A stretch of DNA of 64,000 nt. It comes from Acidobacteriaceae bacterium (GTDB lineage: Bacteria > Acidobacteriota > Terriglobia > Terriglobales > Acidobacteriaceae). Positions 1-8,260 of this stretch are shown piece by piece (positions within the stretch are counted from its first letter, which is position 1; each line of letters opens with the position of its first letter). The translations under genes were made by a program, and so were the position numbers. The notes under the pieces were generated by a model. It was not told the origin of the DNA. It saw only the letters and a program-made list of their open reading frames with translations, and searched no databases. Location: assembly GCA_003170825.1 (NCBI GenBank), contig PMYL01000059.1, forward strand, positions 45,503-109,502, read 5' to 3'.

Positions 1-1823
1 ATGCCCTGGCCGATGCGGTTCGGCCCCGAGCCGAGAATGATGATCTTCGGCGTTTGGGTCGGCGGCGCCTCGTCCTCTTCATCGTAGGTCGAGTAGAGAT
101 AGGGCGTCATGGACTCGAATTCGGCGGCGCAGGTGTCCACGAGTTTGAAGACGGGCTTGATTCCCTTCCCTTCGCGCAGTTCCCTCACCTGCTGGATGCC
201 GGCATGGCCTTCGAGCTTCCACTCGGTGGCGATGCGCTCGTCGCTCAGGCCGAGGCGCTTGAGCTGACGGAGTTGCTCCGCACTTATATCTTTTGGTGTA
301 GTTTGTGCGATAGCCATCTGCGCCAGCGTCACTTCGCGAATCTGGTGCAGGAACCATGGGTCGATGCCGGTGAGCCGCGCCACCTCGCGCACACTCATGC
401 CGCGTTCAAAGGCATAGCGGATGTAACCGAGCCGCTCCGGCTGCGGCGTGACCAGGCGCTGCGTCAGCCGCCGCGGCTCCAGGGTGATCTCCGCGCCGGT
501 CTTCTTGCCCGTTTCCAGAGCCCGCCAGGCCTTCATCAGCGCTTCCTTGAAGGTGCGCCCAATGGCCATCACCTCGCCCACCGACTTCATCTGCGGGCCC
601 AGCGTCTCGTCGGCGCCGGGAAACTTTTCAAACTGCCACTTGGGAATCTTGACGACAACGTAATCGATAGTCGGCTCGAAGCAGGCCGGGGTCTTGCGCG
701 TGATGTCGTTGGGAATCTCGTCCAGCGTGTAGCCCACGGCCAGCTTGGCGGCAATCTTGGCGATGGGAAAGCCGGTAGCCTTCGAGGCCAGCGCCGAGGA
801 GCGCGAAACGCGCGGATTCATCTCGATCACCGTCATGCGGCCGTCGACGGGATTGACGGCAAACTGCACATTGGAGCCGCCGGTCTCGACGCCGATCTCG
901 CGCATGACGGCAATGGCCGCGTCGCGCATCTTCTGGTACTCGCGGTCGGTGAGCGTCTGCGCGGGGGCCACGGTGATGGAGTCGCCGGTATGCACGCCCA
1001 TGGGATCGAAGTTCTCAATGGAGCAGATGATGATGACGTTGTCGGCGAGATCGCGCATCACCTCCAGCTCGTACTCCTTCCAGCCCAGCACGCTCTCTTC
1101 GATCAGGCACTCGTGAACGGGCGAAAGGTCCAGCCCACGAGCCAGAATCTCCATCAGCTCTTCGCGGTTGTAGGCGATGCCGCCGCCGGTGCCGCCCAGC
1201 GTGAAACTGGGACGGATGAGCACCGGAAAGCCGAGCTTCGAGGCAAACTCCAGACCGTCGCGCAGGTTGTTCACCAGCGCCGACTTTAGGACTTCGAGGC
1301 CGCAGCGAATCATCGCGTCTTTAAACAGCAGCCGGTCCTCGGCCTTCTTGATAGCCTCCAGCTTGGCGCCGATCAGCTCTACGTTGTAGCGGTCGAGAAT
1401 GCCCGCGTCGGCCAGATCGACGGCCAGATTGAGCGCCGTCTGACCGCCGACTGTGGGCAGCAGGGCAAACTTCCCAGACTTCCCTGCCGCGCTTTGAAAG
1501 GGCACGGCTTCAGCCGTGCCGCCCGACGCCAAAGAAGAGTCGGCGGGCTTTAGCCCCTGAGGGTTGGCGAGCATTGCCGCCTCAATGCGAATGATCTCCT
1601 CGACGTACTCGCGGGTGAGCGGCTCGATGTAGGTGCGGTCGGCCAGGTCAGGGTCGGTCATGATGGTGGCGGGGTTGGAGTTCACCAGCACCACCTCGTA
1701 GCCCTCCTGCTTGAGAGCCTTGCAGGCCTGCGTGCCGGAGTAGTCGAACTCGGCGGATTGGCCGATCACAATCGGCCCTGAGCCGATCACCAGTATCTTC
1801 TGTATGTCATTTCTGCGTGGCAT
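1..1823 (-). CDS. carB: Carbamoyl-phosphate synthase large subunit, partial (N-terminal part)
   Basis: The gene begins at an ATG at 1823 ([17 protein letters not shown]) and runs off the left edge, so about 607 codons are visible of the roughly 1,080 usual for the family. CarB makes carbamoyl phosphate from bicarbonate, ATP and ammonia supplied by CarA, for arginine and pyrimidine synthesis. Visible landmarks are the N-terminal [30 protein letters not shown], the ATP-grasp stretch [34 protein letters not shown], and the start of the second half ([15 protein letters not shown]). About 30 extra residues lie between EEIIRIEAA and LLPTVGG; they are encoded by a two-part palindromic repeat at 1501-1562 that keeps the frame open. 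The start overlaps the end of the GIY-YIG-like gene by 17 bases. carA lies upstream on the same strand, separated by two accessory genes. Confidence 0.96.
   Translation of the reverse strand, partial: MPRRNDIQKILVIGSGPIVIGQSAEFDYSGTQACKALKQEGYEVVLVNSNPATIMTDPDLADRTYIEPLTREYVEEIIRIEAAMLANPQGLKPADSSLASGGTAEAVPFQSAAGKSGKFALLPTVGGQTALNLAVDLADAGILDRYNVELIGAKLEAIKKAEDRLLFKDAMIRCGLEVLKSALVNNLRDGLEFASKLGFPVLIRPSFTLGGTGGGIAYNREELMEILARGLDLSPVHECLIEESVLGWKEYELEVMRDLADNVIIICSIENFDPMGVHTGDSITVAPAQTLTDREYQKMRDAAIAVMREIGVETGGSNVQFAVNPVDGRMTVIEMNPRVSRSSALASKATGFPIAKIAAKLAVGYTLDEIPNDITRKTPACFEPTIDYVVVKIPKWQFEKFPGADETLGPQMKSVGEVMAIGRTFKEALMKAWRALETGKKTGAEITLEPRRLTQRLVTPQPERLGYIRYAFERGMSVREVARLTGIDPWFLHQIREVTLAQMAIAQTTPKDISAEQLRQLKRLGLSDERIATEWKLEGHAGIQQVRELREGKGIKPVFKLVDTCAAEFESMTPYLYSTYDEEDEAPPTQTPKIIILGSGPNRIGQG
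1501..1562. repeat. Composite REP element (A + B palindromes) inside carB
   Basis: Two palindromes 24 bases apart. The first, 1501-1520, is GGCACGGCTTCAGCCGTGCC (9-base arms). The second, 1544-1562, is CGGGCTTTAGCCCCTGAGG. The same pair in the same order and orientation occurs outside genes at 37556-37614, and the second part surrounds the RAYT gene at 2431-3105. Here the element is translated as part of CarB without a stop. Confidence 0.85.
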
Positions 1824-2421
1824 TTGCTTTCCTAGCTTGTTGTTTCAATTTGTCGATTGCCGATTCAAGAAGCTCCCTCCGCCGTTTCGGTGGCATACTC
1901 TTGAGAAGACTCTCCAACTCCTTTTCATGGACATTCTTGGAAAGACGATTCAGTAGTGCGGGGTTTGGATGTTCTGACTTGGCCGTTACGGTGGCAACGG
2001 ATTCCAGCAACAGTCGTACGTCGTGATTACCGAGCGAATTAACACTTGCATCGATAAGTTGACCGTTGATCTCGAACGCCGCGACTTCAAGGAACTGGAG
2101 TTCAACAGTCCCCCCATTCTCTTCACAGCTTGCAAACTTCTTGTTCAAAATCACATCGGTGTCATTCTGGTTCGTCTTGGTCGGCGTCCTATATCCCGCT
2201 ATGCGATTGTGAAATGCCTCGCTCTGTCCTATGTAAACTGCCTCAATCTCGCCAGCCTTGTTTTTGAACGCCCAACGGTAAATGCGAGGCCCCCTGATTA
2301 GCTCACGATGCTTCAGGTACTTCGGCGACGTTCGATGCCATAGGAAGGCCTTTCCCTCGACCAGCACCGGTCGCCAATTCAATGGAAGTATGAAAGATTG
2401 GACAGGGGCTGGAGCATTCAT
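1807..2421 (-). CDS. GIY-YIG-like domain protein
   Basis: 204 aa. Residues about 45-80 read GPRIYRWAF, a spacer, then [18 protein letters not shown], which resembles the GIY...YIG core plus the downstream arginine of GIY-YIG nucleases. The remainder is charged and probably helical, with a Lys/Arg-rich C-terminus ([19 protein letters not shown]). The catalytic glutamate normally found near the end of the domain was not identified, so nuclease activity is uncertain. The ATG at 2421 overlaps the RAYT stop by 4 bases and the gene's end overlaps carB by 17 bases, so it is probably translated with them. Base composition is lower in GC than carA or carB, fitting acquisition. Why it accompanies the transposase is not known. 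Confidence 0.6.
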   Translation of the reverse strand: MNAPAPVQSFILPLNWRPVLVEGKAFLWHRTSPKYLKHRELIRGPRIYRWAFKNKAGEIEAVYIGQSEAFHNRIAGYRTPTKTNQNDTDVILNKKFASCEENGGTVELQFLEVAAFEINGQLIDASVNSLGNHDVRLLLESVATVTAKSEHPNPALLNRLSKNVHEKELESLLKSMPPKRRRELLESAIDKLKQQARKANATQK

Positions 2422-3032
2422 TTCTTCCCTCCCTCCGGGGCTAAAGCCCCGATTCCAGGGTCGGGTTTATCGGACGGGCTAAAGCCCGTCCCCTTTACGG
2501 CTGTTTGGCCAACTTCCATTTGAGGCACAGGATGAAGGGTACGGGCTTTAGCCCGTACGTCAACAGCGCCAAGATCGTCGGGCTTTAGCCCCTGAGGGAA
2601 TTCGACGTCTGGGAAACCCATGAATTCATAGAGGACAATGTCCTCCACCAAGCTTGCTTCGATGGGGTTGGTGCGAATGTATTCCAGATGCCTGCTCCAA
2701 TCCTCTTCATCCCGGATGCGGTGGTCTGTAAAACCCGGCTGCCAAATCTCCCCGTTCCATTCCAGTTCCCTCTTGGCACGGAAGGAAAACCCGCCCTTGA
2801 TGAGCTGGATCGACTTCTCGACCGATTCGAGCGGGGAAATCAGCATATGTAGATGATCGGGCATGATGACAAAGGCATGGAGTTTGTAGCCGGTTCCGGC
2901 GTAGTGGTTGATGGTGGCAAGCATAAGCCGCGCCCAGCGGTCATGGCGAAAGAAAGGTTTGCGGCCCACCGTCTGCGTTGAGACGAAGTAGGCGAATTCG
3001 TTACTCCGAGTTGTTTCTCGCCTGGGACGCAT
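2418..3032 (-). CDS. REP-associated tyrosine transposase (RAYT, IS200/Y1 type)
   Basis: From the ATG at 3032 (MRPRRETTRSNEFAYFVS) the product is 204 aa. The metal-binding HxH is in VIMPDHLHML (His60, His62), followed by the helix GGFSFRAKREL and the signature EYIRTNPIEA, whose Tyr118 is the expected catalytic tyrosine. These are features of the Y1 HUH transposases of RAYT type, which are associated with REP palindromes and are usually single copy. An open frame continues upstream to 3185, but those extra 51 codons are mostly translated repeat, so 3032 is preferred. The last 50 or so codons are also repeat-derived; VKGTGFSP appears at both ends of the longest frame. The gene sits between carA and carB on the same strand, surrounded by palindromes. 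Confidence 0.85.
   Translation of the reverse strand: MRPRRETTRSNEFAYFVSTQTVGRKPFFRHDRWARLMLATINHYAGTGYKLHAFVIMPDHLHMLISPLESVEKSIQLIKGGFSFRAKRELEWNGEIWQPGFTDHRIRDEEDWSRHLEYIRTNPIEASLVEDIVLYEFMGFPDVEFPQGLKPDDLGAVDVRAKARTLHPVPQMEVGQTAVKGTGFSPSDKPDPGIGALAPEGGKK
2431..2490. repeat. REP pair downstream of the RAYT core
   Basis: Two palindromes: 2431-2450 (CCCTCCGGGGCTAAAGCCCC) and 2473-2490 (GACGGGCTAAAGCCCGTC). Both share the GGGCTAAAGCCC core with the carB element. They overlap the 3' end of the RAYT frame. Confidence 0.85.
2537..2600. repeat. REP pair at the RAYT 3' end
   Basis: 2539-2558 is GTACGGGCTTTAGCCCGTAC, a 20-base palindrome, followed at 2579-2597 by CGGGCTTTAGCCCCTGAGG, identical to the second half of the carB element. 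The order is inverted relative to the pair at 3038-3097, so the transposase lies between oppositely oriented copies. Confidence 0.88.
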
Positions 3033-3037
3033 CTGAT

Positions 3038-3133
3038 TCCCTCGGGGGCTAAAGCCCGGTTTCAGTGCACTGTTAACGTACGGGCTAAAGCCCGTACCCT
3101 TCACGCAAAACAGCGGGGCAAATGCCCCGCCAT
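3038..3133. repeat. REP cluster upstream of the RAYT start
   Basis: 3039-3058 holds the reverse complement of the B palindrome (CTCGGGGGCTAAAGCCCG), and 3078-3097 is GTACGGGCTAAAGCCCGTAC, the mirror of 2539-2558. A third hairpin, about 3111-3127, has arms GGGGC/GCCCC. Together with 2431-2600 they bracket the transposase. Confidence 0.85.
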
Positions 3134-3172
3134 TGCTAACATTTTCATTGACCGCGGCTGGGTCCAAAGTCT

Positions 3173-4381
3173 TCATCCCTTCCACTCCTCCATCATCCGC
3201 CGGAAGTCGCGGAAGAGGTAGTGGGAGTCGTGCGGGCCGGGGGCGGCTTCGGGGTGGTATTGGACGCTGAACAGCGGAAGCGTCCGGTGGCGCAGGCCTT
3301 CGAGCGTCTGATCGTTCAGGTCCACGTGGGTCAGCTCCACTTCATTGGCGTTGATCGAGTCCGGATCGACGGCGAAGTTGTGATTATGGGCCGTGATCTC
3401 CACCTTGCCGGTGGAGTTGTTGCGCACCGGGTGGTTCCCGCCGTGGTGGCCGAACTTGAGCTTGTAGGTCTTGCCGCCGAGGGCAAGGCCGGTGAGCTGG
3501 TGGCCGAGGCAAATCCCAAAAACCGGCACGCGACCCAGAAATTTGCGAATGGCGCGGACGGCATAATCGACCGGTTCGGGGTCGCCGGGGCCGTTGGAAA
3601 GGAAGACTCCGTCGGGCTTCAACTCCAGCACATCTTCGGCGGTGGTCTCGGCTGGAACCACCGTCACCCGGCAGCCTTCGCGCGCTAACATGCGCAGAAT
3701 GTTGAGCTTGATGCCAAAATCGTACGCCACAACATGGAGCTTACGCTGTTTTGTGTCTTGGAGTGCGTCGAAATCAGCAAGGCTCAGATCGATGTTCTTC
3801 ACCTTGTCGAGCAGCTCGCCGCCGTACTTGTCATTGGGCAATAAGGGGTCGTCCGACTGGTTGCGGCTATCAGAGGAATCAAACTGGTAAACAGCCTTGG
3901 TTGAGACGACGCGCGCCAGGTCGGTTCCATCCATCTTGCGGATTTTATTGGCCTTTTGGACGAGGGTTTCGGGATCGACAGCTTCAGTCGAAATCACGCC
4001 GCGCATCACGCCGTGGGTGCGCAGGTGGCGGACCAGCGCGCGGGTATCGATCTCGGCCAACACCGGCACCGCGTACCGTTCCATGTACTCGTCGGTGACC
4101 TGCTCGGAGCGCCAGTTGGAGCTGATGGGCGAGAACTCGCGGACGATCAGGCCCTCGATATAGGGCTTGGCCGACTCGTTGTCCGCCTGGTTGGTGCCGT
4201 AGTTGCCTATCTGCGGGTTGGTGAGAACGACGATCTGGCCGGCATAGGAGGGATCGGTGGCGATTTCCTGGTAGCCGGTAAGGGAAGTATTGAAAACGAC
4301 TTCGCCCTGGCACTCGCCAACTGCGCCATAGCCGTGGCCACGGAAGATGCGCCCGTCTTCGAGCGCCAGAATCGATTGCAT
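3173..4381 (-). CDS. carA: Carbamoyl-phosphate synthase small subunit
   Basis: 402 aa, normal to slightly long. It supplies ammonia from glutamine to CarB. The N-terminal domain shows [20 protein letters not shown] and GNYGTN. The class I glutamine amidotransferase domain carries the nucleophile Cys291 in [16 protein letters not shown] and the His376/Glu378 pair in [13 protein letters not shown]. Upstream on the same strand is lepB, 85 bases away. Downstream, where carB would be expected, come the RAYT and GIY-YIG-like genes; the longest RAYT frame overlaps the carA stop by 13 bases. Confidence 0.97.
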   Translation of the reverse strand: MQSILALEDGRIFRGHGYGAVGECQGEVVFNTSLTGYQEIATDPSYAGQIVVLTNPQIGNYGTNQADNESAKPYIEGLIVREFSPISSNWRSEQVTDEYMERYAVPVLAEIDTRALVRHLRTHGVMRGVISTEAVDPETLVQKANKIRKMDGTDLARVVSTKAVYQFDSSDSRNQSDDPLLPNDKYGGELLDKVKNIDLSLADFDALQDTKQRKLHVVAYDFGIKLNILRMLAREGCRVTVVPAETTAEDVLELKPDGVFLSNGPGDPEPVDYAVRAIRKFLGRVPVFGICLGHQLTGLALGGKTYKLKFGHHGGNHPVRNNSTGKVEITAHNHNFAVDPDSINANEVELTHVDLNDQTLEGLRHRTLPLFSVQYHPEAAPGPHDSHYLFRDFRRMMEEWKG

Positions 4382-4466
4382 CGCCTCTCCGAGGAGTGGA
4401 TTCTACCGATTTTAACAGCTTTGAAGAGGTTGTGCCGGTGGAATTCCGGGCAGTATTTGAGCGCGC

Positions 4467-5081
4467 CTACTGCACCACTCCCGCGTCCCTTGTCGGCCAA
4501 TAGACGAAGACGGCTTTGCCGTAGATGAGCGAACGCTCCACAAGGCCAAACTCGCGGCTGTCGGACGAGATGGACCTGTGGTCGCCCATCACGAAGTAGT
4601 TGTCCTGGGGAACGACGATCTCCGGCATGGAGCGGCTGTCGCGGTACTCCTCGGGGACATATTTCTCAATTTGCCGCTTGCCGTTGAGCCAGACTGTGCC
4701 GTGGTCAATGCGCAGACGGTCGCCGGGCAGGGCGATCACCCGCTTGATGTAGCTTTTCTGCGGGTCGCGCGGATAGTGGAAAACCACCACGTCGCCGCGC
4801 TCGATAGCCGAGATGTGATAGACGAACTTGTTGATGAACAGGCGGTCGCGATCCTCCAGCCGCGGCAACATGCTGGTGCCTTCCACGCGCACCGGCTGGT
4901 AAAGAAAAGTGATGATGAAGACCGAGGCGGCAGCGGAGACCAGCAAATCGCGCAGCCACAGCCTAACGCCGCCGGCCTTGTGGGGCGACGCGGGGGCATG
5001 GTTGAGATCCGGCTTGCTGGAGTCCGCTTCAAAGGTTGCGGTCGATTGGGGATCCGGTGTGTTCTGAGGAACCGTTTGCAT
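4467..5081 (-). CDS. lepB: Signal peptidase I
   Basis: 204 aa. It cleaves signal peptides from exported proteins at the outer face of the inner membrane. A single N-terminal membrane segment (about residues 43-61, LRDLLVSAAASVFIITFLY) is followed by box B with the catalytic Ser70 (EGTSMLPRL), box D with the general base Lys113 (YIKRVIALPGD), and box E (MGDHRSISSDSREFG). The first 40 residues are a hydrophilic cytoplasmic extension. It is co-oriented with carA and may share its transcript. Confidence 0.95.
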   Translation of the reverse strand: MQTVPQNTPDPQSTATFEADSSKPDLNHAPASPHKAGGVRLWLRDLLVSAAASVFIITFLYQPVRVEGTSMLPRLEDRDRLFINKFVYHISAIERGDVVVFHYPRDPQKSYIKRVIALPGDRLRIDHGTVWLNGKRQIEKYVPEEYRDSRSMPEIVVPQDNYFVMGDHRSISSDSREFGLVERSLIYGKAVFVYWPTRDAGVVQ

Positions 5082-5252
5082 CTCTCTTCCAGATTACTAG
5101 CAGCGAGGCCTGTGCGCGGGCCGTGGCATTCTTATTCATATAGATAGACGGTCCGCTGGTAATCAAAGATAGCCCCATCGCCCACCCGGAGACAAGAACA
5201 AGACAAAGTTCGCAGCGGCGGGAGTCGATTCGCGATAGGATGCAAATCAGCG

Positions 5253-6392
5253 ATGGATTCAGAAACTATCCCGCCTTCCGCGCCCCCGGCCGGTTCGCGC
5301 GGCCGGTTTGCCGCCGTTTACCGCGTGCTGGACGATGCAATTGCCGCCCGCGCGTTCCCCGGCTGCGCCTTTGGAGTTCTGGCCGGCGGCAAAGTCGTAC
5401 TCCAGGACGCGCTGGGTCGCTTCACCTATGAAGAAGGCGCGCCCGCAGTCACCGCGGAGACCATCTACGACGTGGCCAGCCTGACCAAGGTTGCGTCTAC
5501 CACGGCCGCGGCCATGCTGCTCTACCAGCGCGGCCTGCTCGACCTGGATACACCGCTGGGCGAACTGCTGCCGGGCTTTGTAGTGGGCCGCGCCCCCGGC
5601 GACCGCGCTCGCCATGTGAAGCTGCGCCACCTGCTGGCCCACAACTCCGGGCTGCCGGGCTACGTGGATTTCTTTCGCACCGTCACCACCCCCTCCGCAC
5701 TGTATCGCGCCTGCCTGGAGCTGCAACTCGAAGCCGAGCCTGGCGCGCGCGCCGAGTACTCCGATCCAGGCTTCATCCTGCTCGGCAAGGCGCTGGAGGT
5801 ATGCACCCGCGAGTACCTCGCGACCTGGGTCCGCCGCGAGGTTTATCAGCCGCTTGGGATGGCTGCCACAGGGTTCTGTCCGCCGTCCGCCGCATGCTCC
5901 TCGATTCCGCCCACTGAAGAGGACACAGCCCTGCGCCATCGCCGCATCCAGGGCGAGGTCCAGGATGAACACGCCTGGCTGCTGAAAGGCGCCGGCGGCC
6001 ACGCCGGACTCTTCTCCAATGTCCCTGATCTGCTGCGCTTGGCGGCCGAGATTCTCGGCGCCGGACCCAAAGCAGGGCCGGAGACAAGAAAGCCACGCCT
6101 GTTTGACGCGGCGACCGTCGAGCTTTTTGCCCAGCGGCAGAGCCCGGAGGGGAGTTCGCGGGCGCTCGGCTGGGATACGCCCTCTCCAGACTCCACCTCT
6201 GGACGGCACTTCTCACCGCGATCGATCGGGCACCTGGGCTTTAGCGGCTGCTCCTTGTGGATTGACCGGGAGGCCAGGGTTGCCGTTGCGCTGCTCACCA
6301 ACCGCACCTGGCCCGACCGGCTCGCCGCGGCGAGCCAGCTGATTCGCGAGATTCGGCCTGCATTTCACGACGCTGTTCGCGAGGCGCTGTAA
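5253..6392 (+). CDS. Serine hydrolase, class C beta-lactamase / penicillin-binding-protein-like
   Basis: 379 aa. The SxxK motif is SLTKVASTT, with the nucleophilic Ser near residue 75. The second motif corresponds to YSDPGF (Tyr general base). The third KTG-like box is represented by HLGFSGCSLWID. These place it in the beta-lactamase (PF00144) family, which includes D-alanyl-D-alanine peptidases, esterases and amidases; the substrate cannot be told from sequence. No convincing signal peptide is visible, so a cytoplasmic location is possible. murQ follows about 100 bases downstream on the same strand, which fits a role in recycling muropeptides, but that link is inference. Confidence 0.85.
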   Translation: MDSETIPPSAPPAGSRGRFAAVYRVLDDAIAARAFPGCAFGVLAGGKVVLQDALGRFTYEEGAPAVTAETIYDVASLTKVASTTAAAMLLYQRGLLDLDTPLGELLPGFVVGRAPGDRARHVKLRHLLAHNSGLPGYVDFFRTVTTPSALYRACLELQLEAEPGARAEYSDPGFILLGKALEVCTREYLATWVRREVYQPLGMAATGFCPPSAACSSIPPTEEDTALRHRRIQGEVQDEHAWLLKGAGGHAGLFSNVPDLLRLAAEILGAGPKAGPETRKPRLFDAATVELFAQRQSPEGSSRALGWDTPSPDSTSGRHFSPRSIGHLGFSGCSLWIDREARVAVALLTNRTWPDRLAAASQLIREIRPAFHDAVREAL

Positions 6393-6493
6393 CAATTCCG
6401 CAACGTGCGCTTCCCATGGCGGGTCCATTCATCCAGAATTCTCTCGGGAGTTGACTGGTTTCCAGATACAATAAAAACTTGGGGGCACATGCG

Positions 6494-7471
6494 ATGCTAA
6501 CCAGCTCGACGATGCAGGTAACGGCCGGCACCCAAGCAAACGACACCAGGAAAGACCAAGCCTCCCTGCTTCAAGAATTGACGACTGAGAGCCAGAACGA
6601 GGCTTCTCAAGGCTTTGACACCAAATCCGCACTGGAGATCGCACGCATCATCAACCATGAGGATGCGAAGGTTGCGGCAGCGGTGAAGAAGGCGATTCCA
6701 GAGATTGCGCAGGTCATCGACCAGGTGGCCCGCAGCCTGCGCGATGGCGGCCGGCTGATCTACGTCGGCGCCGGCTCCAGCGGACGCATTGCGGCGCTCG
6801 ACGCCTCCGAGTGCCCGCCCACCTACTCCTCGGCTCCGGGGCAGGTGCAGTACATCATGGCCGGCGGACCCAAGGCGCTGGCCTCGGCCGTCGAGGCCAA
6901 CGAGGACTCCGAAGAGCTGGGCCAGCGGGACATCGCCCGCCGCCGCCCCACTCGCAAGGACGTTGTGGTGGGGCTTTCCGCCTCAGGCCGCACTCCATAC
7001 GCCGTAGCCGCCGTGGCCTATGCCCGCGCCCGCGGAGCGCATACCGCCGCAGTCACCTGCAACCACGAAACTCCGCTGGCCGCGGCCGCCGATATCGTCA
7101 TCGTTGCCGACGTGGGCCCCGAGGTCATCTCCGGTTCCACGCGCATGAAGGCCGGCACAGCCCAGAAGATGATCCTGAACATGATCACTACCGGCGCCAT
7201 GACCCGCCTTGGCTACGTGTACGAAAACCTGATGGTCAACGTACACATGCAGAACTCGAAACTGGTCGAGCGCGGCATCCGCATCCTGATGGGCGCCTGT
7301 AAGATCGACCGCCAAATCGCGGTGCATACCATCAAGAGCGCCGGCCGCAGCGTCCCGGTGGCCCTGGTGATGCTCAAAGCCAAAGTCGACAAGCCCGAAG
7401 CCGTCCGCCGCCTGGCAAAATCCGACGGCAACGTGCGCCTGGCTATCGAGGATAATGTGCTGGAGCTGTAA
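6494..7471 (+). CDS. murQ: N-acetylmuramic acid 6-phosphate etherase
   Basis: 325 aa from the ATG at 6494; an in-frame TTG at 6479 is possible. MurQ splits the lactyl ether of MurNAc-6-phosphate to give GlcNAc-6-phosphate, a step in recycling cell-wall sugars. The SIS domain is clear: LIYVGAGSSGRIAALDASE, then VVGLSASGRTPYAVAAVAYA, and the family stretch GPEVISGSTRMKAGTAQK. It ends with a conserved helical part (LVERGIRILMGA). A perfect 16-base-arm palindrome lies 24 bases after the stop and could stop transcription. Confidence 0.95.
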   Translation: MLTSSTMQVTAGTQANDTRKDQASLLQELTTESQNEASQGFDTKSALEIARIINHEDAKVAAAVKKAIPEIAQVIDQVARSLRDGGRLIYVGAGSSGRIAALDASECPPTYSSAPGQVQYIMAGGPKALASAVEANEDSEELGQRDIARRRPTRKDVVVGLSASGRTPYAVAAVAYARARGAHTAAVTCNHETPLAAAADIVIVADVGPEVISGSTRMKAGTAQKMILNMITTGAMTRLGYVYENLMVNVHMQNSKLVERGIRILMGACKIDRQIAVHTIKSAGRSVPVALVMLKAKVDKPEAVRRLAKSDGNVRLAIEDNVLEL

Positions 7472-7494
7472 AGAATTCTGCTCGGACGCGCACT

Positions 7495-7528
7495 GTATCA
7501 GGGCACGACTTCAGTCGTGCCCTGATAC
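7495..7528. repeat. REP element A, extended palindrome (possible terminator)
   Basis: Arms of 16 bases (7495-7510 and 7513-7528) are perfect reverse complements around a 2-base loop. The core, 7502-7521, is GGCACGACTTCAGTCGTGCC and matches 37556-37575 exactly; the copy in carB (1501-1520) differs by two bases. It lies between murQ (+) and the RelE-like gene (-). No T-tract follows, so the terminator role is uncertain. Confidence 0.85.
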
Positions 7529-7551
7529 AAAGCGGGTTTATGAAACACGCT

Positions 7552-7842
7552 CTAATATGTATCCTCGCGCCGTAAACCACAGTACTGTAAAACGACTTCG
7601 CTCTCTACGATGTCGTAACGAATGCGAAATCTGCCTGAACGCAGCCTGAACTGGCCTTCTCCCGCAGCAACGTCACGCAGCTTTTTTATCTGGAATTTAT
7701 AATTCTTGTTGTAAGGATCCATGGAGAGGATGGCGGCCGCCTCTGCAAGCCGATCTTTGAACTCAGGGTGTTTCGACGCCAACTTCTTCAGCAGCCGGTC
7801 GAAGTGGGCTGTCGTTACGACCAGATAGACAGTCGCATTCAT
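7552..7842 (-). CDS. RelE/ParE-type toxin
   Basis: 96 aa, typical for the family. The fold-specific pattern is visible: FDRLLKKLASKHPEFKDRL, then KFQIKKLRDVAAGEGQFRLR and GRFRIRYDIVESEVVLQYC. Members are usually mRNA interferases or gyrase poisons held inactive by the antitoxin encoded just upstream; which activity applies here cannot be read. The start is 9 bases after the antitoxin stop, consistent with a two-gene operon. Confidence 0.82.
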   Translation of the reverse strand: MNATVYLVVTTAHFDRLLKKLASKHPEFKDRLAEAAAILSMDPYNKNYKFQIKKLRDVAAGEGQFRLRSGRFRIRYDIVESEVVLQYCGLRREDTY

Positions 7843-7851
7843 CGGATTAGT

Positions 7852-8136
7852 CTACGCTCTCCTCTTGGAGGCACTCCCTTTCAACTCGGCAAGCAGCGCG
7901 GTCACAGGCCGGGTCTTACCTGCGACATAATCCTTTTGACTGGCAGCAATTGACGCTTTAACCTTGGGATCACGCAGTTCCAGATAGTCCTCCAACTCAT
8001 CAGCAGCCATGATGCCGATGACCGGAATCCCATCCTTTTCAAGGATGAAGTACTCGTTCTGGTTGTGCGCCCGCAAGGCGATCTGGCCCAAATTGATGCG
8101 CGCCTTGGTAATGGGAAGCCGATTGATCGTGGTCAT
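7852..8136 (-). CDS. Phd/YefM-family antitoxin
   Basis: 94 aa from the ATG at 8136 (MTTINRLPITKARINLG); the frame is open to 8205, but the family normally begins at this point. The N-terminal DNA-binding and dimerisation part is followed by YFILEKDGIPVIGIMAADELEDYLE, a typical Phd/YefM pattern. The C-terminal third, rich in Lys and Ala, would wrap the toxin. Short inverted and direct repeats of ATTGAT type overlap the start codon (8134-8161) and may form the autoregulatory operator. Confidence 0.82.
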   Translation of the reverse strand: MTTINRLPITKARINLGQIALRAHNQNEYFILEKDGIPVIGIMAADELEDYLELRDPKVKASIAASQKDYVAGKTRPVTALLAELKGSASKRRA

Positions 8137-8161
8137 TGATGGGTATTGATTAACCTCAATG
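8134..8161 (-). promoter_or_regulatory. Candidate operator of the RelE/Phd locus
   Basis: Two ATTGAT direct repeats and the outer pair CATTGA/TCAATG overlap and precede the antitoxin start. Phd/YefM proteins commonly bind such sites next to their own start. The repeats are short, so this is tentative. Confidence 0.35.
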
Positions 8162-8260
8162 AGAGGATACCACAAGATACGTTTGTGCTTCCCGTCGCCA
8201 TGCACAACTTCTCACCCGCCCCCGGATTTACACTAAAAGGCCAGGAGCATCTCTGCTTTC

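Noticed and set aside
54-1289. A 411-codon plus-strand frame
   Set aside because: It lies opposite carB, which has clear conserved motifs; the frame has no recognisable domain and is an antisense shadow of high-GC coding sequence.
6452-6475. Possible murQ promoter (TTGACT and TACAAT)
   Set aside because: The two boxes are only about 10 bases apart, too close for a normal promoter.
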